DNA of 64,000 nt from Mesorhizobium shangrilense. Lineage in GTDB: Bacteria; Pseudomonadota; Alphaproteobacteria; Rhizobiales; Rhizobiaceae. The stretch's first letter is position 1; each line of letters begins with the position of its first letter. The notes under the pieces were generated by a model. The model was not told the origin of the DNA. It worked only from the letters and a program-made list of their open reading frames with translations, and ran no database searches. A program made the position numbers and the translations under genes. Shown here piece after piece: positions 25,709-32,837 of the stretch. Location of the stretch: assembly GCF_028826155.1 (NCBI RefSeq), contig NZ_JAQGPN010000001.1:372001-436000 (forward strand), read 5' to 3'.

Positions 25709-25732
25709 CCCGCCCAATCAGGCGGGTTTTTT
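25709..25732 (+). terminator. Rho-independent terminator of the early operon
   Basis: CCCGCC-N6-GGCGGG directly followed by six T. It lies 65 bp after the last early gene. The converging leftward gene at 25718 ends inside the stem. Confidence 0.85.
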
Positions 25733-25930
25733 GCTCTTAGCAGCCAAGGACATTCGGTCGCGCTCGCTTTCGTCGATGCGGTTTAGAATGCGGCACGCAG
25801 CTTCTGCCTGAGGACGGGATCTGCCGACGAGGGTTTCGCCCAGCTTAGCCGGCGCCTGGAGCTTGGTGTCCCAGACCGTCCAGGTCTGACCGTGATGATG
25901 AATGCAACTGTACCGCGGTGCCCCCTTCAC
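25718..25930 (-). CDS. Hypothetical small protein (moron island)
   Basis: A 70-residue basic protein (R-Y-S-C-I-H-H-H-G-Q-T-W-T-V-W-D then R-S-R-P-Q-A-E-A-A-C-R-I-L-N-R). GTG 25930 is chosen over an upstream TTG because AAGGAGGT lies nine bases before it. It is the last gene of a leftward group between early and head genes. Unknown family. Confidence 0.6.
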   Translation of the reverse strand: MKGAPRYSCIHHHGQTWTVWDTKLQAPAKLGETLVGRSRPQAEAACRILNRIDESERDRMSLAAKSKKPA

Positions 25931-25977
25931 TTTGAGGGACCTCCTTCGAACTGACGCTACTACCTGAGGCAATTGTC

Positions 25978-26187
25978 TCAGCCTTCTGGGAAGTCAACTA
26001 TCCTGCCGAGTAGCTTCTGCAGTTTCCGGTTTAGATCACCGGCATTTTGCTCGGCCTCCGCAAACTGCCTGGAGCGGATACCGTACTCAGCGAGCATTTC
26101 GCCGGCGTAGGCTGCTGCTTTGGCAAGCAGCGCATAGAGCTTCAGGAGTTCCTCTTCTTCCTGGGGTGACAGACCTTTAGCGGTCAC
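25978..26187 (-). CDS. Hypothetical small helical protein (moron island)
   Basis: About 69 residues from GTG 26187 (E-E-E-E-L-L-K-L-Y-A-L-L-A-K-A-A-A-Y and R-Q-F-A-E-A-E-Q-N-A-G-D-L-N-R-K-L), predicted as a coiled coil. The start is uncertain; the frame is open further upstream, where it overlaps the end of the next gene. Unknown function. Confidence 0.45.
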   Translation of the reverse strand: MTAKGLSPQEEEELLKLYALLAKAAAYAGEMLAEYGIRSRQFAEAEQNAGDLNRKLQKLLGRIVDFPEG

Positions 26188-26222
26188 AGCGCTCTGCTTC
26201 GAGGTGGTGGAGAACGCGCCGC

Positions 26223-26432
26223 TCAGCGGTTGATATCTGCGGCCAGCGCGGTAATCGCATCCCAGCCGTACGTAGAGCCGGATTCGGTGATGATCCTCGC
26301 GTGTCGGTCTCGTTCCTCTTTCGGAATGGTGTTCGCCGCCTTGATCGCGTCCAGCAAGGTATCGAACGGCTGCCCCTCGCTGCTGTCTGTCGCGAAGAAT
26401 GTCGAGCGTTCGTCGATGGTGGGGATCTTCAT
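26223..26432 (-). CDS. Hypothetical small protein (moron island)
   Basis: A 69-residue protein (M-K-I-P-T-I-D-E-R-S-T-F-F-A-T...Y-G-W-D-A-I-T-A-L-A-A-D). ATG 26432 has GGGAGGG upstream. No family recognised; composition is balanced, unlike antisense shadows. Confidence 0.6.
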   Translation of the reverse strand: MKIPTIDERSTFFATDSSEGQPFDTLLDAIKAANTIPKEERDRHARIITESGSTYGWDAITALAADINR

Positions 26433-26577
26433 TGTGCCCTCCCTCAAAGGTCAATGACCGCAAGAGCAAACCACCAACACCTGATCAGGGCAAGACGTTC
26501 GTAAATTCGCGGTTTCGAAACCGAGGCGGCACTCCTGAACCGCTGTCAGCCGTCACTGCAGTGTATGGACCGCAGGC

Positions 26578-26829
26578 TCAGTCCTTCTTGTAAGCTCCAG
26601 GGCTACGTCCTCCCTTGGGCGCCTTGGCGTCCTTGGAATGTTCAGCCATCGCTGGTCCCGCCCCGGAGACCTTCTCCGTCGATGGATGCGGGGTCTCCCG
26701 CGGCTTCTTGGCTGGAGCGCCGTCTTTGGCCATCACTTCGCGGCTGTTCGATGGGGAGTCGTTAGAAAAGCCGTCCTGGGCGTCGGCATCGGCGCGTTGC
26801 GGAACAGACATGGGGCGGTTGGTGGGCAT
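26578..26829 (-). CDS. Hypothetical lysine/proline-rich protein
   Basis: An 83-residue, probably disordered protein rich in Lys, Pro, Ser and Ala (A-K-K-P-R-E-T-P-H-P and A-P-K-G-G-R-S-P-G-A-Y-K-K-D). It is in line with the other leftward small genes but, being low complexity, has weak coding support. Confidence 0.4.
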   Translation of the reverse strand: MPTNRPMSVPQRADADAQDGFSNDSPSNSREVMAKDGAPAKKPRETPHPSTEKVSGAGPAMAEHSKDAKAPKGGRSPGAYKKD

Positions 26830-26985
26830 CAGAATAGCCTCCGGTTGAGAACCGCTAAACTGACGCAGAGGCCTTGGGTTCCTTGGCCGGTACGCCAGGA
26901 GTGGCTGGCTCGGCGCCTGTCGAGGTCAGCCAATCCCGGCGGCCAAGATCGCCGAGCGTGAAGCCCGCAAGCGAAAGCATGCGGC

Positions 26986-27213
26986 TTAGGGACGCTTGGG
27001 TGTGGCCTTCCGCTTCCCTGAAAACGGGCAAGTCGGACTGACGGTCACGTGCTTGAACCTTAAGGACGGCCCAAGGGAGCCATGCGGGACGACGGGACGG
27101 TTGCAGTGCAGGCAGCGGTAGACGGCCGTTTTGTGTGTCAGCGCGTCCGCGATCGAGCATTCGTGCCAACCACGCGCTGATGTCCAGCGATTTGCGCGCA
27201 GCATCGGCGCCAC
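26986..27213 (-). CDS. Small Cys/His protein, zinc-finger-like
   Basis: A 75-residue protein with W-H-E-C, Y-R-C-L-H-C-N-R-P-V-V-P-H-G, F-K-H-V and S-P-T-C-P-F. The C-x2-C pair with later His and Cys suggests a zinc ribbon or knuckle. The start appears to be GTG at 27213, ten bases after the stop of the microprotein gene upstream. Another short leftward frame of about 41 codons (26855-26980) may follow but is not supported by a ribosome site. Confidence 0.5.
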   Translation of the reverse strand: MAPMLRANRWTSARGWHECSIADALTHKTAVYRCLHCNRPVVPHGSLGPSLRFKHVTVSPTCPFSGKRKATPKRP

Positions 27214-27222
27214 TGTTCGGAA

Positions 27223-27303
27223 CTATATGCCGGGTAACGCTGCCGCTAGCTTGCTGGCCAGGGTTCGCACATCTCTTGCGTCCGCCCGGTCTTCGGGTGT
27301 CAT
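27223..27303 (-). CDS. 26-residue microprotein heading the leftward island
   Basis: M-T-P-E-D-R-A-D-A-R-D-V-R-T-L-A-S-K-L-A and a short tail, an amphipathic helix. ATG 27303 has GGAGGT five bases upstream, a strong site for such a short frame. It may be a leader or a real peptide. Confidence 0.4.
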   Translation of the reverse strand: MTPEDRADARDVRTLASKLAAALPGI

Positions 27304-27489
27304 GCTGACCTCCACAAGGTAGTGAATTTGCCGATTTAGGAATGCACTCGCCTCGACAGCTGCAAATTGGGGGAGTTCCCTTTCGGGTTAGGCAAATACC
27401 GCGGGCACTGCCCTGTCCCTGGTCATGAGGAACGAACGCTCTTCCGCCCGCGTCCGCAGCTACACCTGGGAATGGGGGAAGGAACGGGC

Positions 27490-28119
27490 ATGATCACCAT
27501 CCGCATGACCGGCAACGGCATTCGCCGCCTAGACGAGGCTGTCCGTGTCCTCGGTGAGGGAAAGGCTCGAAAAGCATTCAGCCGGGCAATCAACCGCGTC
27601 GGTAAAACGGCAGGTGTAGCTGCGGGCCGCGCACTGTCCGATCAGACGGGGCTTTCGAAGGCGACGGGCAAGCGCGCCCTTACCCGCAAGGTGGACCGCT
27701 CGACGCCGGCAACGCTGAGCTACACCATTCACGGCCAGGGCGGCGACATCGCCCTGAAGTATTTCAAGGCCCGAGAGACAAGGCCAGGCGTCAGCGCGGC
27801 ACCGTGGAACCAGCGCCGGGTCTATGCCTCGAGCTTCCTGAAGGCGGGTTGGTGGCCGAGCCGCGTAGCCAAGCCGAACTGGAACGGCATGGTGTTCCGA
27901 CGCGCCAGCAGCGACGGCTACTCGTACAATGTGGCTAAGGGGATCGCTGGACGGAAGCGCAGGGGCACCAGCTTCGAGGTCGTCGACTCCGGTCTGTTCA
28001 TCCCGATCGAGATGGTGAAGGGGCAGACGGCAGCAGCCTGGCAGCGCGAAGGCGCCAACCGACTGCAGCCCCGCATCGAACATGAGATCAGGGCGATTAC
28101 GAAGGGCGTGGTGTCTTAA
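27490..28119 (+). CDS. Phage minor tail protein Z-like (GPZ)
   Basis: A 209-residue protein. The N-terminal A-F-S-R-A-I-N-R-V-G-K-T-A-G-V-A-A-G-R-A followed by T-G-L-S-K-A-T-G-K-R-A-L fits the prophage minor tail Z family (lambda gpZ-like tail completion). ATG 27490 has GGGGGAAGGA upstream. It is separated from the other tail genes by the head module, and lies convergent with the WYL-like gene, an unusual position. Confidence 0.7.
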   Translation: MITIRMTGNGIRRLDEAVRVLGEGKARKAFSRAINRVGKTAGVAAGRALSDQTGLSKATGKRALTRKVDRSTPATLSYTIHGQGGDIALKYFKARETRPGVSAAPWNQRRVYASSFLKAGWWPSRVAKPNWNGMVFRRASSDGYSYNVAKGIAGRKRRGTSFEVVDSGLFIPIEMVKGQTAAAWQREGANRLQPRIEHEIRAITKGVVS

Positions 28120-28697
28120 GGCTCGACGCCCGCGTCTTTGAGAAAGGCCGTGACTGGAACAGTCGGATCAGCATAAGTCCCGCCGTAGCCCCATGGGCGT
28201 ACACGCGGGCGGATATCCGTTGGAACCATTGTACCCTCAGACGTGAGCGCCACCTCAAATGTGGTGTGGTCGTAGGAGAGCACGTGCGACGGGGTCTTCC
28301 GTGGCTTGCCGTTCTTGAAGTGACCACGGAGACAAAGCTGCCAACCACAATCATGGGCGTGGAGGTCAACGATCCAGCCCTTTTGCCGAAGAGCCTCTTC
28401 GTATTTCGCGTGGACGTCGCGAACATCCCGGAAAGGTAGGGGTGCTGGTTTGGCCTGCCACTCTCGAGCTTCCGCGATGCGTTCACCGGAGATGATCTCG
28501 ATCTTCTCGAGCATGAACGGCTTCACCGCGTTCGAGGTGTAGCACCGCGCCCGGATCTTGCCACCAGAAAGGACCGCGATCGGAGCGATCCGGCGGCGTG
28601 CGCCTGGATTTGACCCGCCATGGTAGACGATATCGAACCACTCACCGTTTGTGATCGCCGCCTCCATAAGGCGACGTACTTCAGCCACATCTCGCAT
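28116..28697 (-). CDS. WYL-like domain protein, leftward gene before the head module
   Basis: A 193-residue protein. Residues about 10-70 (I-T-N-G-E-W-F-D-I-V-Y-H-G-G, R-R-R-I-A-P-I-A-V-L, I-R-A-R-C-Y-T, K-P-F-M-L-E-K-I-E-I-I) follow the WYL beta-barrel pattern. WYL domains sense ligands or nucleic acid and are frequent in defence-associated regulators. No HTH is evident. A C-terminal about 110-residue segment has H-A-H-D-C-G-W-Q-L-C-L. ATG 28697 has GGGAGGG upstream. It ends overlapping the convergent Z gene by 4 bp and is divergent from terS across 181 bp. Confidence 0.6.
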   Translation of the reverse strand: MRDVAEVRRLMEAAITNGEWFDIVYHGGSNPGARRRIAPIAVLSGGKIRARCYTSNAVKPFMLEKIEIISGERIAEAREWQAKPAPLPFRDVRDVHAKYEEALRQKGWIVDLHAHDCGWQLCLRGHFKNGKPRKTPSHVLSYDHTTFEVALTSEGTMVPTDIRPRVRPWGYGGTYADPTVPVTAFLKDAGVEP

Positions 28698-28825
28698 GGC
28701 CTGCCCTCCCGTTCCCCGAGGCCCAATGAAGCGCAGCATGGCGGATGAGTCCAGCGATCAGGGGGTACGGTTGGGTCCTTCCGGCCGAAAATGCCGTTGC
28801 GGGGGAGACGGCCCGGGATTTCAAC

Positions 28826-28863
28826 CTATGCAAAATTTCGCATAGTCATTTCCTTCCCTATGC
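28826..28863. promoter_or_regulatory. Putative operator upstream of the head operon
   Basis: A 20-bp dyad CTATGC-N8-GCATAG (28826-28845; the centre AAAATTTC is A+T-rich) plus a further half-site CTATGC at 28858. It lies 34 bp before the small terminase start and between it and the divergent WYL-like gene. Likely a control point for late transcription. Confidence 0.6.
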
Positions 28864-28878
28864 AGGCGCGGAATATCA

Positions 28879-29328
28879 ATGATCTTGAGCACTGCGCAAC
28901 TCGCCGGACTGCTCGGCGTGACCGAGCGGCGCGTCAACCAACTGGCCACGGAAGGGATCACGGTTAGGAGCTCGCCGGGCAAGTACGACGCGGCGGCTTC
29001 GGTGCAGAACTACATCGCCCATGTGAGTGCACGGGCAGAGGCGAAGTCGGCCGCAACGACGCTGGAGACGGAGCGGGCAAGGCTGGCGAAGGAGCAAGCC
29101 GACGGCCAGGCGCTGAAAAACCAGATCACACGGCGCGAGGTGGTTCCTGCTGCTGAAGTCGAGCGGGCTTGGGTAGACTTGGCAAATCAACTGCGCAGTG
29201 GGGTTCTGGCGCTGCCCAGTCGCATCCTCCAGGCGATACCGCATTTGCAGCCCGACGAGTTGGCAGAGATCGATCGCGAGGTGCGTGACGTCCTGAGAGA
29301 GCTGGCGGATGACACCAGCGCTCCGTGA
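28879..29328 (+). CDS. terS: Phage terminase small subunit (Nu1-like)
   Basis: A 149-residue protein beginning with a winged helix, S-T-A-Q-L-A-G-L-L-G-V-T-E-R-R-V-N-Q-L-A-T-E-G-I (lambda Nu1 style). A coiled region (E-T-E-R-A-R-L-A-K-E-Q-A-D-G) and a C-terminal TerL-contact region follow. It recognises the packaging site. Its end overlaps terL by 20 bp. Confidence 0.8.
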   Translation: MILSTAQLAGLLGVTERRVNQLATEGITVRSSPGKYDAAASVQNYIAHVSARAEAKSAATTLETERARLAKEQADGQALKNQITRREVVPAAEVERAWVDLANQLRSGVLALPSRILQAIPHLQPDELAEIDREVRDVLRELADDTSAP

Positions 29329-31108
29329 GGCGAGAGGCAAGGCGCTCGCCGCGCTGCGGCCGCCAGCACGCGAGAAGCTCTCGCACTGGATCGAAGGAAA
29401 CATCCATCTGCCGGAGGGCGTGGCGTCGCAGCCGGGTTTGGTTCGTCTGTGGCCGTATCAGCCGGAGATCGCCGATGCGATCGGAGATCCGCTCGTAGAG
29501 AGGGTCACAATCGTCAAGTCGGTGCGCGTTGGCTTTACGACGCTGCTGACGGGAGCGATGGCATCCTATGTCGCGAACGAGCCGTCGCCGATCCTGGTGC
29601 TGCTGCCAACCGAGGCCGACTGTCGCGACTATGTGGTCTCCGACGTCGAACCGACCTTCGACGCCTCGCCGACGCTGAAAGGGCGTCTGTCCGGGGACCA
29701 GAAGGACCTGGACCGCAACACAATGCTGTCGCGCCGGTTCCCGGGCGGCTCCCTGAAAGTGGTGGCAGCGAAGGCGCCACGCAATCTGCGCCGACACAAT
29801 GTGCGCATTCTGTTCGTCGATGAGGCGGACGAGATGGAGGCCGGACCGCAGGGCAACCCGATCGTCATCGCCGAGAAGCGGACGCTGTCCTTCTCTGATC
29901 GGAAGATCGTCATCGGCTCGACGCCGGTGGATGCGTCGACCAGCAATGTGTTGCGGAGTTACGAGCTTTCCGACAAGCGCATCTTCGAGGTGCCGTGTCT
30001 GGAATGCGGGGCTTTCCACGAGATCAAGTGGAGCAACATCGTCTGGCCGGAAGGTGAACCGGACAAGGCAGCCTATCAATGCCCGTCGTGCGAGGCGGTG
30101 ATCGAAAGCCGACGCAAGGCTACGATGGTGCGGCAGGGACAATGGCGCATCACTGCGCCGGAGGTGAAGGGGCACGCTGGCTTCCGGCTCAATGCGCTGG
30201 TGTCGCTCCTGCCGAACGCATCCTGGGCGAAGCTGGCAGCAGAGTTCCTGCAGGCCAAGAACGACCCCGACACGCTGAAGGTCTTTGTCAACACTATCCT
30301 CGCCGAGGGCTGGGCGGATGAGGCTGACGCGGTCGACGAGCTCGATCTCGCTGGACGCGCCGAAAAGTTCGGCACCGGGAGCATCCCCGAGGAGGTGCTT
30401 TACCTGACGGCCGGTGTCGACGTGCAGGACGATCGGCTCGAGATGGTTCTGATCGGATGGGATCGGGACGGCGCGATGCTCGTGCTCGACCACATGATCT
30501 TCTTCGGCAGCCCGGACGAGGACGCGACCTGGGCCGCGCTCGACAAGGCGCTGACCACGCGGTGGAAACATCCGCTCGGCGGCGAGATCGCGGTCGACGC
30601 GGTGTGTGTCGACTCCGGTGACGGCGACTGGATGACCGCCGTATATCGGTTCTGCTTCCCGCGAGGCAAACGCGGCGTCATGGCGATCAAGGGCATGGGC
30701 GGGTCGCGGGCGGTTCTCGAAGTCTCGAAGACGAAGATTACAGGCGGCCGGCTTTTCATCGTCGGCGTTGATGTGGCGAAGACAACGATCTTCAACCGCC
30801 TGCAACGCGGCAAATCCGTTCGTTTCTCGAATGCGTTGCCGCTGGCGTGGTTCGAGCAGCTGGCGTCGGAGCACAAGGTCATACGCTACTCGCGGGGACG
30901 ACCGATGCAGCGGTTCGAACGCAAGCCGGGGCGTCGGGCAGAGGCGCTCGACTGCGTCGTCTATGCCTACGCCGCTCGCCAGGCAGTTCCGTCATTGTTC
31001 GATCAGCGCGAGGCGTTCCTGCGCGGTCAAATGGAAAGCAAGCCGACGCATGCCCGGCCACAGACCTCCTGGGTGCCGCGTCGCAACAACTGGTTGGACC
31101 GCCGATGA
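29309..31108 (+). CDS. terL: Phage terminase large subunit (lambda GpA family)
   Basis: A 599-residue packaging motor of the GpA family. Walker A-like K-S-V-R-V-G-F-T (70-77; lambda has KSARVGYS) and Walker B I-L-F-V-D-E-A-D (167-174) are clear. A Cys pair C-L-E-C with C-P-S-C forms a zinc-ribbon-like insert near residues 230-265. The nuclease half starts near G-V-D-V-Q-D-D-R-L-E (about 375), with the acidic V-C-V-D-S-G-D-G-D region (about 430). GpA-type motors usually make cohesive ends. Confidence 0.93.
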   Translation: MTPALREARGKALAALRPPAREKLSHWIEGNIHLPEGVASQPGLVRLWPYQPEIADAIGDPLVERVTIVKSVRVGFTTLLTGAMASYVANEPSPILVLLPTEADCRDYVVSDVEPTFDASPTLKGRLSGDQKDLDRNTMLSRRFPGGSLKVVAAKAPRNLRRHNVRILFVDEADEMEAGPQGNPIVIAEKRTLSFSDRKIVIGSTPVDASTSNVLRSYELSDKRIFEVPCLECGAFHEIKWSNIVWPEGEPDKAAYQCPSCEAVIESRRKATMVRQGQWRITAPEVKGHAGFRLNALVSLLPNASWAKLAAEFLQAKNDPDTLKVFVNTILAEGWADEADAVDELDLAGRAEKFGTGSIPEEVLYLTAGVDVQDDRLEMVLIGWDRDGAMLVLDHMIFFGSPDEDATWAALDKALTTRWKHPLGGEIAVDAVCVDSGDGDWMTAVYRFCFPRGKRGVMAIKGMGGSRAVLEVSKTKITGGRLFIVGVDVAKTTIFNRLQRGKSVRFSNALPLAWFEQLASEHKVIRYSRGRPMQRFERKPGRRAEALDCVVYAYAARQAVPSLFDQREAFLRGQMESKPTHARPQTSWVPRRNNWLDRR

Positions 31109-31317
31109 CACTGGAACAGCTGCAGCTTCGGATCGACAAGCTCGAGGCCGCGATCGCGACTGGCGCGCGGCGCGTCACATTTCGGTCCGGCGGGACTGAG
31201 GAAACGGTTGAGTATCACAGTCTGGCCGACATGCGTGTGGCGCTGTCCTATCTCAAGAGCCTGCTTCCCGACGCGCCGGGGCGGAGGACCGTGGCAGCGT
31301 TTCGGAACGGCGCCTGA
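31105..31317 (+). CDS. gpW-like head-tail joining protein
   Basis: A 70-residue protein of lambda gpW pattern: an N-terminal helix, a basic hairpin (R-R-V-T-F-R-S-G-G-T-E-E-T-V-E-Y), S-L-A-D-M then a second helix ending G-R-R-T-V-A-A-F. It occupies gpW's place between terL and portal genes and overlaps both. Confidence 0.75.
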   Translation: MTLEQLQLRIDKLEAAIATGARRVTFRSGGTEETVEYHSLADMRVALSYLKSLLPDAPGRRTVAAFRNGA

Positions 31318-32822
31318 TGGTAAACTGGCTCGACAAGTCCATCGCGGCGATCTGGCCGCAGCGCGGCCTCGAACGGATCAAGGCTCGCGAGCGCATGTCG
31401 GCTATGTCGACTGCCCGCCAGGTCTATGAGGGAGCAACCGTCAGCCGCCGATCTCAGGGCTGGCGTGTCGTATCGTCGGACGCGAATGCCGAAATCAAGG
31501 GTGCGTCGCAGCGACTGCGGGACGTCGCCCGCGATATGGTGCGCAACAATCCGCTGGCTGCACGCGGCAAGCAGTCCATCACGGTCAACACCGTGGGAGC
31601 CGGCATCATCCCGACGATCGCGTTGCCGGCGAATATGGAGAAGCAGAGGCTCGAGTTGGAGCGCCTGTTGGTCGAGCACTTCGACACCACGTCATGCGAT
31701 GCCGATGGCCGCCACGACCTCTATGGCCTGGAGAGCCTGGCCATGGGGACGATCGTGGAGTCGGGAGAAGTTCTGATCCGCATGCGTCCGCGTCGGCCGG
31801 AGGATCGGCTGCCGCTTCCGTTCCAGCTGCAGGTAATGGAGCCGGACTATCTGGACAGCTCGGTCGACGGCCCCCAGCCGAACGGCAACTTCGCCGTCCA
31901 GGGCGTCGAGTTCAACCTGATCGGCAAACGCGTCGCTTATCATCTGTTCTCTGTGCACCCGGGCGCAGCGTCCGCTTACTCACTGCCGACGAGTACCCGA
32001 ATTCCGGCTGAACTGGTGGCGCATGTTTTCAGATCGGATCGCCCCGGGCAGGCGCGCGGTGTGCCGTGGTTTGCACCGGTGGTGCTGCGCCTGCGCGACT
32101 TCGCCGACTATTCCGATGCGCAGCTGATCCGCCAGAAGATCGCAGCGTGCTTCGGCGCTTTCATTACGACGGCCGACACGCACAATGTCGAGACGACGGA
32201 CGGCCAAGGCACCTCGGACGGCAAGCCCGGGTACAGCGTCGAGAGCCTCGAACCGGGCATGATCGAGCGCCTTCGCCCCGGTGACAGCGTAACCTTTGGC
32301 GAGCCACCGGAAGTCGAGGGCTATGGAGACTACACCAAGGCCGTGCTGCGGGAGATCGCCGCCGGCCTAGGCATCAGCTACGAGGCGTTCACTGGCGACC
32401 TGTCGGGCGTGAACTTCTCGTCGGGCCGCATGGGCTGGCTGGAGTTCCAGCGTTCGATCGATGCCTGGCGCAACCACATGCTGATCCCGCAGATGTGCGC
32501 GCCGGTCGCGAACTGGTTTCTGGACGGTGCCGCCGCCGTGCTCGGCCGGCGCTATCCGGCGCACGTGATGTGGACGCCGCCACGTCGCGAAATGATCGAC
32601 CCAACCAAGGAAATCCCGGCGGCGCGCAACGCCATCCGATCCGGTTTGTCGTCGCGGGCCTACGAGCAGCGGCGGCTGGGCTTCGATCCCGACGTCTTGG
32701 ATGCGGAAATCGCGGCCTCGAACAAGCGGGCGGATGATCTCGGGCTCATCCTCGATTCCGACCCACGCAAGGTGTCGCTGGCCGGCACGATGCAGACGAC
32801 CGTCGAGCTCGCAACCGACTAA
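31317..32822 (+). CDS. Phage portal protein (lambda family)
   Basis: A 501-residue lambda-type portal. Typical features are A-R-D-M-V-R-N-N-P-L-A-A-R-G near residue 75, V-G-A-G-I near 95, and E-I-A-A-G-L-G-I-S-Y-E-A-F-T-G-D-L-S with N-F-S-S-G-R near 350-370. It forms the dodecameric ring for DNA entry and tail attachment. One-base overlap (TGATG) with gpW. Confidence 0.93.
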   Translation: MVNWLDKSIAAIWPQRGLERIKARERMSAMSTARQVYEGATVSRRSQGWRVVSSDANAEIKGASQRLRDVARDMVRNNPLAARGKQSITVNTVGAGIIPTIALPANMEKQRLELERLLVEHFDTTSCDADGRHDLYGLESLAMGTIVESGEVLIRMRPRRPEDRLPLPFQLQVMEPDYLDSSVDGPQPNGNFAVQGVEFNLIGKRVAYHLFSVHPGAASAYSLPTSTRIPAELVAHVFRSDRPGQARGVPWFAPVVLRLRDFADYSDAQLIRQKIAACFGAFITTADTHNVETTDGQGTSDGKPGYSVESLEPGMIERLRPGDSVTFGEPPEVEGYGDYTKAVLREIAAGLGISYEAFTGDLSGVNFSSGRMGWLEFQRSIDAWRNHMLIPQMCAPVANWFLDGAAAVLGRRYPAHVMWTPPRREMIDPTKEIPAARNAIRSGLSSRAYEQRRLGFDPDVLDAEIAASNKRADDLGLILDSDPRKVSLAGTMQTTVELATD

Positions 32823-32837
32823 CTGGAGAATTCATCA

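Noticed and set aside
26855..26980. Leftward 41-codon frame in the small-gene island
   Set aside because: No ribosome site and only a short plausible stretch; mentioned under its neighbour but not called.
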